32,942 nt of DNA from Acidimicrobiia bacterium (GCA_029263095.1 JAJCYA010000022.1:1-32942), one strand, 5' to 3'; positions 22,936-32,050 are shown, counted from the first letter of the stretch. Notes: generated by a model from the sequence alone, not told the origin. Made by a program: numbers and translations.

Positions 22936-23840
22936 CGCTCACTGCGGTGACGGGGGTGAGTGTCGGGCACTGGACCGATCCCGTTGGGGTGACCGGGGTA
23001 ACGGTGGTGGTACCTCCGACGCCGAATGTGACGGCGGTGGAGATTCGGGGAGCCGCTCCGGGATCGCGTGAGACCGCGCTGCTCGCACCCGGAATGCGGA
23101 TCGAGACCGTTCAGGCCATCGTTCTCACAGGGGGAAGCGCTTTCGGACTCGCCTCGGCCGACGGTGTTGTTGCCGCCCTCGAAGATGATGGACTCGGGCA
23201 TGAGACTCCCGCCGGCATGGTGCCGATCGTTCCCGCCGCAGTGATATTCGATCTCTGGCTGGGAGATTCGAAGGCCCGTCCCGGTCCGGAGTCTGGCGCC
23301 GCCGCCTATCGATCCGCCTCTACCGAACCGGTGGAGATGGGGAGCATCGGAGCCGGGACCGGTGCCGCGGTTGCCGGCTGGCGCGGGCCGCCTCACGTTC
23401 GCAAGGGAGGCATCGGGTCGGCGTCGGTTCGGGTGGGGGAGGCGACCATCGGTGCTCTCGTCGTCGTCAATGCCGTTGGTGACGTCTTTACCCTCGAGGG
23501 AGTGCCTCTCACCGGCGGTGAACACGTTCCGAGCGGACCGCCGATCGGCCCGATGGAGGAGAACACCACTCTGGCTGTCGTCGCTACCGACGCTGCACTC
23601 GATCGGGCAGAACTGACTCGACTCTGCGTTCAAGGTCACGACGCGATGGCGGCCTGTCTCCGTCCGAGTCACACCCGATACGATGGTGATGCGGTGTTTG
23701 CGTTGTCCTGCGGCGCCGTAGACGCCGATCGGGATGTGATTGGCGCCGCCGCGTTCGAGGTCGTTGGGCGAGCGATCGAGGCTGGGATAAGGGCAGCCAC
23801 CTCTCTAGGTGGTCTACCGGCCGTGGAGGACGGATCGTGA
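22932..23840 (+). CDS. P1/S58-family aminopeptidase-like protein (DmpA family)
   Basis: This 302-aa N-terminal-nucleophile hydrolase is related to DmpA and ThnT. GVSVGHWTD opens the domain, VLTGGSAFGLASADGV is the conserved Ser/Gly loop, and SIGAGTGAAVAGWRG follows. The autocleavage site is expected within MEENTTLAVVATDA: in ThnT the cut is before the Thr of an Asn-Thr pair, freeing the catalytic Thr. Homologs remove N-terminal residues from peptides with broad or beta-peptide specificity. ATG 22932 overlaps the alr stop by 4 nt (ATGA), and the end overlaps the UDG start by 4 nt. In M. tuberculosis this position is empty, so it is an insertion in the conserved block. Confidence 0.87.
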   Translation: MTLTAVTGVSVGHWTDPVGVTGVTVVVPPTPNVTAVEIRGAAPGSRETALLAPGMRIETVQAIVLTGGSAFGLASADGVVAALEDDGLGHETPAGMVPIVPAAVIFDLWLGDSKARPGPESGAAAYRSASTEPVEMGSIGAGTGAAVAGWRGPPHVRKGGIGSASVRVGEATIGALVVVNAVGDVFTLEGVPLTGGEHVPSGPPIGPMEENTTLAVVATDAALDRAELTRLCVQGHDAMAACLRPSHTRYDGDAVFALSCGAVDADRDVIGAAAFEVVGRAIEAGIRAATSLGGLPAVEDGS

Positions 23841-24460
23841 GCGCAGCGATCGAACTCCAGCAACTGGGTCAGAAGGCTGCTTCATGCACGGCGTGTGGGT
23901 TGGCGCCGAGCCGAACACAGGTCGTCTTCGGAGTCGGCGCCTTCGATGCCGACATCATGTTCGTCGGGGAGGCGCCCGGTCGGAACGAGGACCTTCAGGG
24001 AGAACCGTTCGTCGGTGCTGCGGGGAAGCTCCTCGACCGGCTCCTCACCGAAATAGGTGTCGATCGTGAGGACGTCTACATAGCCAACGTGCTCAAGTGC
24101 CGACCCCCCGGCAATCGCGATCCTCGGACGGAGGAAATCGACGCCTGCAAGGGATACCTGCGCACTCAGATGGAGCTCATCGATCCGAAAGTCGTGGTGA
24201 CTCTCGGCAACTTCGCCACCAAACTGCTCCTCAAGCGCAATGTTGGTATCACCCGGTTGCGCGGTCAGGTGTACCCGTGGTGGCGACGTCACATCGTCCC
24301 TACCTTCCATCCGGCGGCGGCCCTCCGCAGCGGGGACCGAGTGACCGATCAGATGAGGGAAGACTTTGCTCTCGTCTCGCAACTGCTCAGCGCTGCACCG
24401 GATGTGCCGGTCGGTGCTGAGTCTGAGGAGACGGTCGAGCAGCTGGGGTTGTTCGGATGA
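23837..24460 (+). CDS. Family 4 uracil-DNA glycosylase (4Fe-4S)
   Basis: This enzyme excises uracil from DNA. It has 207 aa. Four cysteines, C17 and C20 (CTAC) plus C88 (KCRPPGNR) and C104 (ACKGYL), match the iron-sulfur cluster ligands of family 4 UDGs. Motif 1 is GEAPGRNED (44-52) and motif 2 is the late THP-type motif TFHPAAAL (His158). The start is GTG 23837, overlapping the peptidase stop as GTGA. Family 4 enzymes are common in thermophiles and actinobacteria. The C-terminus beyond residue 185 is a short acidic tail of unknown role. Confidence 0.93.
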   Translation: MSAAIELQQLGQKAASCTACGLAPSRTQVVFGVGAFDADIMFVGEAPGRNEDLQGEPFVGAAGKLLDRLLTEIGVDREDVYIANVLKCRPPGNRDPRTEEIDACKGYLRTQMELIDPKVVVTLGNFATKLLLKRNVGITRLRGQVYPWWRRHIVPTFHPAAALRSGDRVTDQMREDFALVSQLLSAAPDVPVGAESEETVEQLGLFG

Positions 24461-24909
24461 TCGAGATCGGCTGTCCAACGCCCGACGACACCAGGTCTCT
24501 CGCCAGGAGGCTCGCCAGCCTGATTCGGCCGGGGGATGTGCTGTTGCTCAAGGGACATCTTGGTGCCGGCAAGACCGTCTTTGCCGGTGGTATCGCCGAA
24601 GGACTGGGCGTTCAGGAGCAAGTGACCAGTCCTACGTTCGTGCTTGCCCGTAGCTATGAGGGCTTCATGCCCCTGATTCACGCCGACGTATATCGCATCG
24701 GATCTTCGGCGGAGATCGAGGACCTCGACCTTCTTGATGAGGCGGCCCAGGGCGCACTTGTAGTGGAGTGGGGCGATGTCGTCGAGCAACAGTTCGGTGA
24801 GGATCGTCTGCTGGTGGAGATCATCCCCGGTGACGACGATGCCCGTCACATCAGGCTGATCCCGCATGGCTCCTGGGCCGATCGGCCGTTTGGTGAGGTG
24901 CTAGCGTGA
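24457..24909 (+). CDS. tsaE: tRNA t6A biosynthesis ATPase TsaE
   Basis: This small ATPase is needed with TsaB and TsaD to make N6-threonylcarbamoyladenosine at position 37 of ANN-decoding tRNAs. It has 150 aa. Walker A is GHLGAGKT (33-40). The family blocks SPTFVLARSY, HADVYRI and VVEWGD follow in order. ATG 24457 overlaps the UDG stop (ATGA) and its own stop overlaps the tsaB GTG (GTGA). It is unusual only in having a slightly long acidic C-terminus. Confidence 0.95.
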   Translation: MIEIGCPTPDDTRSLARRLASLIRPGDVLLLKGHLGAGKTVFAGGIAEGLGVQEQVTSPTFVLARSYEGFMPLIHADVYRIGSSAEIEDLDLLDEAAQGALVVEWGDVVEQQFGEDRLLVEIIPGDDDARHIRLIPHGSWADRPFGEVLA

Positions 24910-25610
24910 AGATGCTTGCCATCGAGACCACGACCGCCGCTTCGTCGGTGGCGCTCGCCGACGGCGATGATCTGGTGGCCTCGGCGCACCGCGTCGATCG
25001 GCGCGGCCATGTCGGGTTTCTCGTGCCCGCGCTCGGATTCTGCTTTGCCCAGGCCGGGTGGGAGCCGGACAACGTGGATGTGGTGGCGATCGATGTGGGG
25101 CCGGGCCTGTTTTCCGGCATCCGAGCCGGTCTGGCAACCGCTCAGGCGGTGGCGGGAGCGGTCGGAGCGCAGCTTGTCCCGGTGTCGTCGGTCGATGCAG
25201 TGGCCATGCGGGCCGCGACCGGGCACCGCAAGATCTGGTCGCTGGTGGATACCCGCCGCGGTGAGATCGCAGTGGGGAGGTACCAACCCGTCCCCGGTGG
25301 CGTCGTCCGCGACGGATCGACCGAGCTGTGTACGCCTGATGAGCTGCGCGCGATGATCGAGGAGGATGCCTCACAGGCCCTCATCGTCGGAGACTGGGCG
25401 GCGCTTCCCGATGATGCGCTTCACGGTCTTCACGCCGTGAAGACCGGGCGACCCCGTTTTCCGGACGCTTCGGCAGTGCTCGAAATCGCCCGCGGGATCG
25501 TCCAGCGCGGCGAGCTCCCGCACCCCGATGATGTCCGGCCTCATTACATGCGTGACCCGGACGTCACCATCAATTGGACTGACTACAGATCGGAGGGCCC
25601 GTGGCAGTGA
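24906..25610 (+). CDS. tsaB: tRNA t6A biosynthesis protein TsaB
   Basis: TsaB is an inactive homolog of TsaD that forms its scaffold partner in t6A synthesis. It has 234 aa with an ASKHA fold. LAIETTTAASSVAL opens the domain, VDVVAIDVGPGLFSGIRAGLATA contains the GPG-SGIR motif, and DTRRGEIAVGRY is the conserved downstream block. The metal-binding His pair of TsaD is absent, as usual for TsaB. GTG 24906 overlaps the tsaE stop, and the C-terminus overlaps the rimI start by 10 nt. Confidence 0.93.
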   Translation: MKMLAIETTTAASSVALADGDDLVASAHRVDRRGHVGFLVPALGFCFAQAGWEPDNVDVVAIDVGPGLFSGIRAGLATAQAVAGAVGAQLVPVSSVDAVAMRAATGHRKIWSLVDTRRGEIAVGRYQPVPGGVVRDGSTELCTPDELRAMIEEDASQALIVGDWAALPDDALHGLHAVKTGRPRFPDASAVLEIARGIVQRGELPHPDDVRPHYMRDPDVTINWTDYRSEGPWQ

Positions 25611-26098
25611 GCCTGGACCGCTTCCGGCCGATGGTCGAGCGCGATATTCCGGCGGTGCTAGCCCTCGAGCGCAGCGTTTTTCGCGTGCCGTGGACCGAAG
25701 AGATGTTGCGCGAGGAGGTCGCGGCGCCCGGCCGCACCTATCTCGTGGTCGATGGCGACGTTGGAGTGACGGCATACGGCGGGCTGATGGTCCTCGATAC
25801 TGAGGCTCACATCATGACGATCGCAGTCGATGAGTCACATCGTCGCGACCGTCTCGCGACCCATCTGCTGTTGACGCTCATCGACGTTGCCCTGGACAAC
25901 GGAGCCCAACATCTCACCCTCGAATTGCGGGTGTCGAATGAAGCAGCGCTTCGGCTCTACCAGAAGTTCGGCTTTGCCCCTGTGGGGATCAGGCCTCGCT
26001 ACTACGCCGACGAGGACGCCTTGGTGATGTGGGCTGTTGATGCGGCCGGCCCCGAGTATCGCCGCACCCTGGACCGGATCAGGGAGGAGATCGCATGA
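25601..26098 (+). CDS. rimI: GNAT acetyltransferase, RimI-like
   Basis: RimI acetylates the N-terminus of ribosomal protein S18 (and other proteins) using acetyl-CoA. This protein has 165 aa. It starts at GTG 25601, with GGAGGG just upstream. The opening RFRPMVERDIPAVLALERSVFRVPWTEE and the C-terminal ELRVSNEAALRLYQKFGFAPVGIRPRYY are typical of RimI. The acetyl-CoA loop, normally R/Q-x-x-G-x-G/A, reads RRDRLA at 81-86, so the central glycine is replaced by Arg. This may weaken cofactor binding or be tolerated. It lies between tsaB and tsaD, as in mycobacteria. Confidence 0.88.
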   Translation: MAVSLDRFRPMVERDIPAVLALERSVFRVPWTEEMLREEVAAPGRTYLVVDGDVGVTAYGGLMVLDTEAHIMTIAVDESHRRDRLATHLLLTLIDVALDNGAQHLTLELRVSNEAALRLYQKFGFAPVGIRPRYYADEDALVMWAVDAAGPEYRRTLDRIREEIA

Positions 26099-27111
26099 GC
26101 GACTCGCCACTCGTGCTCGGCTTCGAGACGAGCTGCGACGAGACGGCCGTGGCGGTCACCCGCGGTTTCGAGGTGCTTTCGAACGTGATGGCATCCCAGG
26201 TGGACGACCACGCCCGTTTTGGAGGCGTGGTACCTGAGGTGGCCGCCCGAGCCCATGTCGAAGCGATTCGGTCGCTGACTCATGCTGCACTTCGAGAGGC
26301 TGGCGTGCACTCCATGGATCTCGCTGCGGTGGCGGCAACACAGGGGCCCGGTTTGGCCGGGGCCCTCATGGTTGGGTTTTCATACGGCAAGGCCCTGGCC
26401 TGGGCGTTGCAGGTGCCGTTCGTCGGCATCGATCACATGGAGGGTCATCTGTTTGCTCCGCGCCTCGAGCATGACGAATACCAGCCCCCGGCGGTGGTGC
26501 TGCTCGCCTCCGGCGGGCATAGCCAGATCATCCACATGCGGGATTGGGGCTCCTATGAGACGCTCGGTGCCACGATTGATGACGCAGCCGGCGAAGCCTT
26601 TGACAAGCTTGCCCGCTTTCTTGGTCTCGGGTATCCCGGCGGACCGGCGATCGATGCCGAGTCGGACGACGGTGATCCGCGTGTGGTGCGCTTTCCGCGA
26701 GCGCTTCCCGATAGACCCTTTGACTTCTCTTTCTCCGGCCTGAAGACCGCCGTGGTCACATACGTCCGTCGGCACCACGCGGCGGGAACCCTTCCGGCGA
26801 TGCCGGACATCGCGGCAAGTGTGCAGGAAGCGATTGTCGATGTACTTGTCACCAAGACACTCAATGCGGCTGAGGAGACCGGTGTCCCGACGGTGGCCGC
26901 CGGTGGGGGTGTCCTTGCCAATAGGAGGCTGCGAGTTCGACTCGCCGAGGAATGTGATGCGAGGGGCCTGCGCCTGTTCCTCCCGTCGCCCGCCTTGTGT
27001 ACGGACAACGGCGCAATGATCGGCGCCGCTGCTGCGTTCCGACTGGGCCGCGGCGAGTCGACTTCCGCGGAAGCCGAGATTGACTCCTCGCGGCGACTCT
27101 CGGAGTCGTGA
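26095..27111 (+). CDS. tsaD: tRNA N6-adenosine threonylcarbamoyltransferase TsaD
   Basis: TsaD is the catalytic subunit that moves the threonylcarbamoyl group onto A37 of tRNA. It has 338 aa, standard length. LGFETSCDETAVAV begins the ASKHA domain. Metal ligands His114 and His118 lie in the HMEGH motif, and the third ligand Asp is in the CTDNGAMIG motif. VLLASGGHSQI and AGGGVLANRRLR are further signatures. ATG 26095 overlaps the rimI stop (ATGA), and the end overlaps the GTG of the M50 protease gene (GTGA). The C-terminal 20 residues are a polar tail with little conservation. Confidence 0.96.
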   Translation: MSDSPLVLGFETSCDETAVAVTRGFEVLSNVMASQVDDHARFGGVVPEVAARAHVEAIRSLTHAALREAGVHSMDLAAVAATQGPGLAGALMVGFSYGKALAWALQVPFVGIDHMEGHLFAPRLEHDEYQPPAVVLLASGGHSQIIHMRDWGSYETLGATIDDAAGEAFDKLARFLGLGYPGGPAIDAESDDGDPRVVRFPRALPDRPFDFSFSGLKTAVVTYVRRHHAAGTLPAMPDIAASVQEAIVDVLVTKTLNAAEETGVPTVAAGGGVLANRRLRVRLAEECDARGLRLFLPSPALCTDNGAMIGAAAAFRLGRGESTSAEAEIDSSRRLSES

Positions 27112-27815
27112 GCAGCGGCGTCTCGTTCGGCTCGGTGGGCGGGGTGCGCGTGGTTGTCGGCGTCTCTTGGCTGATCATCCTGCCGATCGTGGCGCTCGGT
27201 ATGTTTGCCACGATCGACCCGGGATCAGATTCCTTGCTGGTCCGGGTACTCGTCGGCGCTGGGGCCTCATTGCTTCTGTGGGTGAGCATTCTTGTGCACG
27301 AGCTCGGTCATGCCATGGCGGCGCGGCGCCATGGGATAGCGGTGGAAAGGGTGGTCGTGTTCCTGCTCGGTGGGTACTCGGAGATGGATCTCGACGCGGC
27401 GAATCCCGGTCAGGAATGGACGGTGGCGGTCACCGGGCCGATCTTCTCGGGTGTCTTGAGCGTTGGTCTGATTGCGGGGGCATCGGTGGCACCGGCCAAC
27501 GGTGCGATAGAGGGAACACTCGCCCTGCTCGCTCTGGTAAACGGGGGTGTGGCTGCGTTCAACCTTCTGCCGGCCTTCCCACTCGACGGCGGGAGGATGT
27601 TGCGGTCCTCGTTGGTTCGCAGAGGATGGTCACCGGGTCGGGCCGAGCGCGTCGCCATTGGGACGGGGCTGGTTCTCGGTGGGTTGATGGCCCTGGGTGG
27701 GATTGGGATGTCGATCGCCGGCTCCGGTGTCTCCGTGTTGTTGGTTCCTGCCGGTCTTCTAGTGACGGCGATGGCGGCATCCGCCCTACCACGGCGTGCT
27801 GCTGAAGAAATCTGA
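27108..27815 (+). CDS. M50-family membrane metalloprotease (site-2-protease-like)
   Basis: This 235-aa intramembrane zinc protease is predicted to have about six helices. The zinc-binding motif HELGH is at 64-68 inside a helix, and the third ligand Asp160 is in NLLPAFPLDGGRML (152-165). It has no CBS or PDZ domain, so it belongs to the short SpoIVFB-like branch. Such enzymes cut membrane-bound substrates such as anti-sigma factors or pro-proteins, but none is evident in the window. GTG 27108 overlaps the tsaD stop (GTGA), making it the last gene of the long operon. It stands where mycobacteria go directly to groES. Confidence 0.9.
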   Translation: MSSGVSFGSVGGVRVVVGVSWLIILPIVALGMFATIDPGSDSLLVRVLVGAGASLLLWVSILVHELGHAMAARRHGIAVERVVVFLLGGYSEMDLDAANPGQEWTVAVTGPIFSGVLSVGLIAGASVAPANGAIEGTLALLALVNGGVAAFNLLPAFPLDGGRMLRSSLVRRGWSPGRAERVAIGTGLVLGGLMALGGIGMSIAGSGVSVLLVPAGLLVTAMAASALPRRAAEEI

Positions 27816-27845
27816 TACGTAGTCACTCAGATATGGACGATGGTC

Positions 27846-27874
27846 TAGCAGTTGGTCCAAGAGACTGCTACCGT
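27846..27874 (+). promoter_or_regulatory. Possible groES-groEL promoter
   Basis: TAGCAG (27846-27851), a 17-nt spacer and TACCGT (27869-27874) are the best-placed hexamers, touching the CIRCE element. The match to the consensus is weak. Confidence 0.3.
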
Positions 27875-27900
27875 TGGCACTCGCAATTGACGAGTGCTAG
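27874..27900 (+). promoter_or_regulatory. CIRCE operator for HrcA
   Basis: TTGGCACTC-N9-GAGTGCTAG is the CIRCE inverted repeat (consensus TTAGCACTC-N9-GAGTGCTAA) with one change at the third position and one at the end. The arms pair perfectly over 7 bp and by G-T at the ends. HrcA bound here represses groES-groEL until heat or misfolded protein inactivates it. No hrcA gene lies in the window. Confidence 0.85.
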
Positions 27901-27954
27901 GACCCGGCCAAACCGGTCGGAACCCCGAGTCCCATTAGGAGGGAGATTCTCTCG

Positions 27955-28242
27955 ATGAAGTTGCAACCGTTGGGTGACCGCGTGGTCGTGAAGCCCAAGG
28001 ATGAAGAAGATGCCAGGACCCCGAGCGGTCTGGTTATCCCGGATACCGCCAAGGAAAAGCCGCAGCTCGGCGAGGTACTCGCCGTAGGCCCAGGCGATTT
28101 CCAGGACGGTGAGCGGGTTCCCGTGGACATAGAGAAGGGCGACGTCGTCGTCTACTCGAAGTACGGGGGAACCGAAGTCAAGTACGAGGGTGAGGACTAT
28201 CTGATCCTTTCGTCGCGTGACGTGCTCGCCGTCATCCGCTGA
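27955..28242 (+). CDS. groES: Co-chaperonin GroES (Hsp10)
   Basis: GroES forms the seven-membered lid of the GroEL folding chamber. It has 95 aa. [12 protein letters not shown] at the N-terminus and the mobile loop [19 protein letters not shown] (about 17-35) are classic, as is the central [36 protein letters not shown] lies upstream of the ATG. CIRCE precedes the gene and groEL follows after 21 nt with its own GAGGAGG, so both are expressed together under HrcA control. Confidence 0.97.
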   Translation: MKLQPLGDRVVVKPKDEEDARTPSGLVIPDTAKEKPQLGEVLAVGPGDFQDGERVPVDIEKGDVVVYSKYGGTEVKYEGEDYLILSSRDVLAVIR

Positions 28243-28263
28243 GGCCTGAGGAGGAATCGCTAA

Positions 28264-29895
<1,632 letters not shown>

Positions 29896-29920
29896 TCGCG
29901 ATCAGCGGTTGATTGAACCG

Positions 29921-29950
29921 AAAGGGGCGGGTCATAGGACCCGCCCCTTT
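29921..29950 (+). terminator. Rho-independent terminator of groES-groEL
   Basis: AAAGGGGCGGGTC (29921-29933), loop ATAG, then GACCCGCCCCTTT (29938-29950) form a perfect 13-bp stem ending in TTT, 25 nt after the groEL stop. It is the strongest terminator in the window. Confidence 0.88.
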
Positions 29951-29985
29951 CGCGTGTCTTCGAACGATTGGCGATAGGCAACTGG

Positions 29986-30039
29986 GATCACTCCCCCCTT
30001 GTGGGGGAGTCAATCGACGGAGTCGATTGGTGGGGGGTG
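29986..30039 (+). repeat. Intergenic hairpin repeat, copy 1
   Basis: The module consists of CTCCCCC (29991-29997) pairing with GGGGGAG (30003-30009), then a stem CAATCGAC-GGA-GTCGATTG (30011-30029), then the tail TTGGTGGGGGGTG (30027-30039). The rest of the 29951-30424 interval has no gene; it holds this and the three further copies listed. Confidence 0.75.
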
Positions 30040-30107
30040 CCTCCGTTCCCCCCTTGTGTGTCGGGTCGCGCGATAGGGGCGACGGGTCGTTGGCTCCTTC
30101 TGGACTC

Positions 30108-30154
30108 CTCCCCCTTGGTGGGGTCGTCCGCGAGAAACGCGTGGGGGGGGGGGG
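30108..30154 (+). repeat. Intergenic hairpin repeat, degenerate copy 3 with G12 tract
   Basis: CTCCCCC (30108-30114), TTGGT and GGGG (30120-30123) resemble the first stem. CGCG-AGAAA-CGCG (30129-30141) replaces the second stem. The tail is T followed by twelve G (30143-30154) instead of the usual six. It is clearly related but diverged. Confidence 0.5.
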
Positions 30155-30297
30155 GAAGGCTCAGGAACCCCCCATCCCCCTCGTCGCTCTGCTCCTAACG
30201 GACTTCCCCCACGAGGAGGGAAGGATCGGACGAGGAGAAAGTTGCCAGAACCACCGATCCCACTCCTCGCTACCAACCGTCGGCCACTAACGCGACA

Positions 30298-30346
30298 GAT
30301 CACCCTTGTGGGGGAGTCAAACGCCGTAGACGTTTGGTGGGGGGTG
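30298..30346 (+). repeat. Intergenic hairpin repeat, copy 2
   Basis: The shared sequence CTTGTGGGGGAGTCAA is followed by CAAACG (30318-30323) / CGTTTG (30331-30336) and the identical tail TTGGTGGGGGGTG (30334-30346). Relative to copy 1 the stem changed T to A on one side and A to T on the other, so pairing is preserved. The first stem is shortened. Confidence 0.75.
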
Positions 30347-30352
30347 AGATAG

Positions 30353-30392
30353 GCGCGGCGTAGCCGCGCGGCACCAGTGTTGGTGGGGGGTG
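30353..30392 (+). repeat. Intergenic hairpin repeat, copy 4 (different stem)
   Basis: GCGCGGC-GTA-GCCGCGC (30353-30369) is a perfect 7-bp stem. After a short linker comes the same 13-mer tail TTGGTGGGGGGTG (30380-30392). The C-rich first arm is missing, so this copy is partial or reuses the upstream one. Confidence 0.5.
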
Positions 30393-30424
30393 CGAGCGTC
30401 TCGAGCTGTCGGTTGCTTGTTGGG

Positions 30425-31030
30425 CTACCCGGTAGCCCAACCCTCTTCGACCCACCGCTGGCGCTCGACGCTGTATTCCTCTTCGAGCATTGCCCAGAGC
30501 GTGTGATCGAGCCAATCGCCGGCCACCTGCACTTCCTTGCGCAGTAGCCCTTCGCGAAGGAAGCCGAGCTTCTCGGCTACTCGCTCGCTCGGGGTGTTGC
30601 CGACGGCGATTCGCAGCGTTACCCGGTGCAGACCCATCTCTTCGAATCCGACCGCTAGGACGGCCGTTGCGGCTTCCGTGGCAATCCCGGTGCCGGCGTC
30701 GGACGTTCGGATCCAATAGCCGACCTCGCCGGACCGCTCTCGGCGCGACACCGGCCAAATCGAGATATTGCCTACATGGTCATCGGGGGCCTCGGGTCGT
30801 CTGATGGCGAAGTCGTAGGCCCGGCCTTCGACCCAGGCAGCTGAGGAGTCGCGAATGAAGCGGAGGGCATCGGCCCTTCCGTAGCCGCGGTGCACCCACG
30901 GCAACCATCGTGCCAGTTCGTCCATAGAACCACCGACCGCGGTGATGAGCGGCTCGAGATCGCGTCTGCGGAAGGGACGGAGATCGAGTCGGGGTGTGCT
31001 TCGGGGGCGAGCCGACAGGCTGCGGCTCAT
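30425..31030 (-). CDS. GNAT acetyltransferase, RimJ/RimL-like
   Basis: This 201-aa N-acetyltransferase opens with RLDLRPFRRRDLEPLITAV, as in RimJ/RimL/PseH proteins. HVGNISIWPVSRRERSGEVGYWI and GTGIATEAATAVLAVGFEEMGLHRVTLRI carry the acetyl-CoA site (G-x-G/A loop within GTGIATEA). VGNTPSERVAEKLGFLREGLLRKE completes the motif B region. The substrate may be a ribosomal-protein N-terminus, an antibiotic or another amine. The frame is open to 31114, but ATG 31030 matches the family start and avoids overlap with the divergent NUDIX gene. No strong Shine-Dalgarno is visible. Confidence 0.85.
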   Translation of the reverse strand: MSRSLSARPRSTPRLDLRPFRRRDLEPLITAVGGSMDELARWLPWVHRGYGRADALRFIRDSSAAWVEGRAYDFAIRRPEAPDDHVGNISIWPVSRRERSGEVGYWIRTSDAGTGIATEAATAVLAVGFEEMGLHRVTLRIAVGNTPSERVAEKLGFLREGLLRKEVQVAGDWLDHTLWAMLEEEYSVERQRWVEEGWATG

Positions 31031-31077
31031 CGGATTGGTCTCATGGATTGCGCAGCCTATCGCCGTACCATGCACGT

Positions 31078-31617
31078 GTGACCTCGCTGTGGGAGCCGTT
31101 GCTGGCATTGCCACCGGTCCCAGTCCCCGATCACATGAAGGCCGCAGTGCTCGTTCCTTTGTACGAGGACGGCGGGCGGCTGCGCGTTGTGCTTACCCGC
31201 CGACCCGATCACATGCCGACGCATCCCGGTGATGTCGTGTTCCCCGGAGGGATGGTCGAAGACGGTGATGACGGCCCGGTCGATACCGCGATGCGCGAGG
31301 CCTGTGAGGAGATAGGGCTCCCTCGCGACAACGTTGTCGAGATTCTGGGAGGGCTCCAACCGACCCACACGAGATCGGCCGAGATGCTCATCGTGCCGGT
31401 TGTCGCTCGCATCGAACGCCCGCCCTCATATACGCCAGAGCCGGCCGAGGTCGAATCGATCATCGAGCCGGCGATCGATGAGTTGCTCCCCGACGCCAAC
31501 TGGCGCACCAGCGAGTGGGCGGCGGGCCGAACAATGTGGTTCTACGAGTTTCCCGAAGGAGTCCTGTGGGGCGCAACCGCGTTCATGGTTCGAGAGCTGC
31601 TTTCGTACTTCCGGTGA
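31078..31617 (+). CDS. NUDIX hydrolase, CoA pyrophosphatase-like
   Basis: This 179-aa protein probably hydrolyses CoA or related dinucleotide diphosphates. The sequence LTRRPDHMPTHPGDVVFPGG (39-58) matches the NudL/UPF0035 extra motif before the Nudix box. The box continues GGMVEDGDDGPVDTAMREACEEIGL (57-81) with REACEEIG carrying the metal-binding glutamates. The core box spacing is a few residues longer than the standard GX5EX7REUXEEXGU, as is usual for CoA pyrophosphatases. The start is GTG 31078, possibly leaderless, because TACCAT lies about 10 nt upstream. Longer in-frame starts would overlap the divergent acetyltransferase. Confidence 0.85.
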   Translation: MTSLWEPLLALPPVPVPDHMKAAVLVPLYEDGGRLRVVLTRRPDHMPTHPGDVVFPGGMVEDGDDGPVDTAMREACEEIGLPRDNVVEILGGLQPTHTRSAEMLIVPVVARIERPPSYTPEPAEVESIIEPAIDELLPDANWRTSEWAAGRTMWFYEFPEGVLWGATAFMVRELLSYFR

Positions 31618-31648
31618 GGTGACGCTGGCCGACGGTACGGTCAGGGCT

Positions 31649-32050
31649 CTAGCTCGTCGGTGCCTGACTCCAGCAGTCGACTCCGAAGGGTCCTGTATCG
31701 GGGTCCCCGCCCTGGACGCCGACTAGTACTGCGCCTGGTTGTGGGTCGGGGTCGACTCCGCCAGAGGCCCTCATGATCGCTGCTGATTCCTCGGTCACTC
31801 CGGTGGCGTCGATGGCGATGTCGATCGATCCTCCGCGCTCCCCAAAGGTCACGACGATCGAAGCCTGCACCTCTGCTGTAGCGAGCTCCAGTTCGCCTGG
31901 GCCGAACGGGATCGATCCGGTGTCCGAGTTGGCATCCGATCCGACGACGAGTCGGCAGTCGATGGTCGTGGCCTGTGGTGATTGCGAACACGATGCAAGA
32001 GTGAGCACCAGTACCAGGGTCACCAACGATATGAGCCTCGGAGAGCTCAT
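31649..32050 (-). CDS. Small secreted lipoprotein
   Basis: This 133-aa exported protein is of unknown function. The hydrophobic signal LISLVTLVLVLTLASC ends in a lipobox with Cys21 as lipidation site. The mature part (about 113 aa) is acidic, contains two further cysteines (DCRLVVG and VDCWSQ) that could pair, and has beta-rich stretches such as ASIVVTFGERGGSIDIAIDATGV. I do not recognise the domain. It is convergent with the NUDIX gene, 31 nt apart. No good Shine-Dalgarno is visible before ATG 32050. Confidence 0.72.
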   Translation of the reverse strand: MSSPRLISLVTLVLVLTLASCSQSPQATTIDCRLVVGSDANSDTGSIPFGPGELELATAEVQASIVVTFGERGGSIDIAIDATGVTEESAAIMRASGGVDPDPQPGAVLVGVQGGDPDTGPFGVDCWSQAPTS

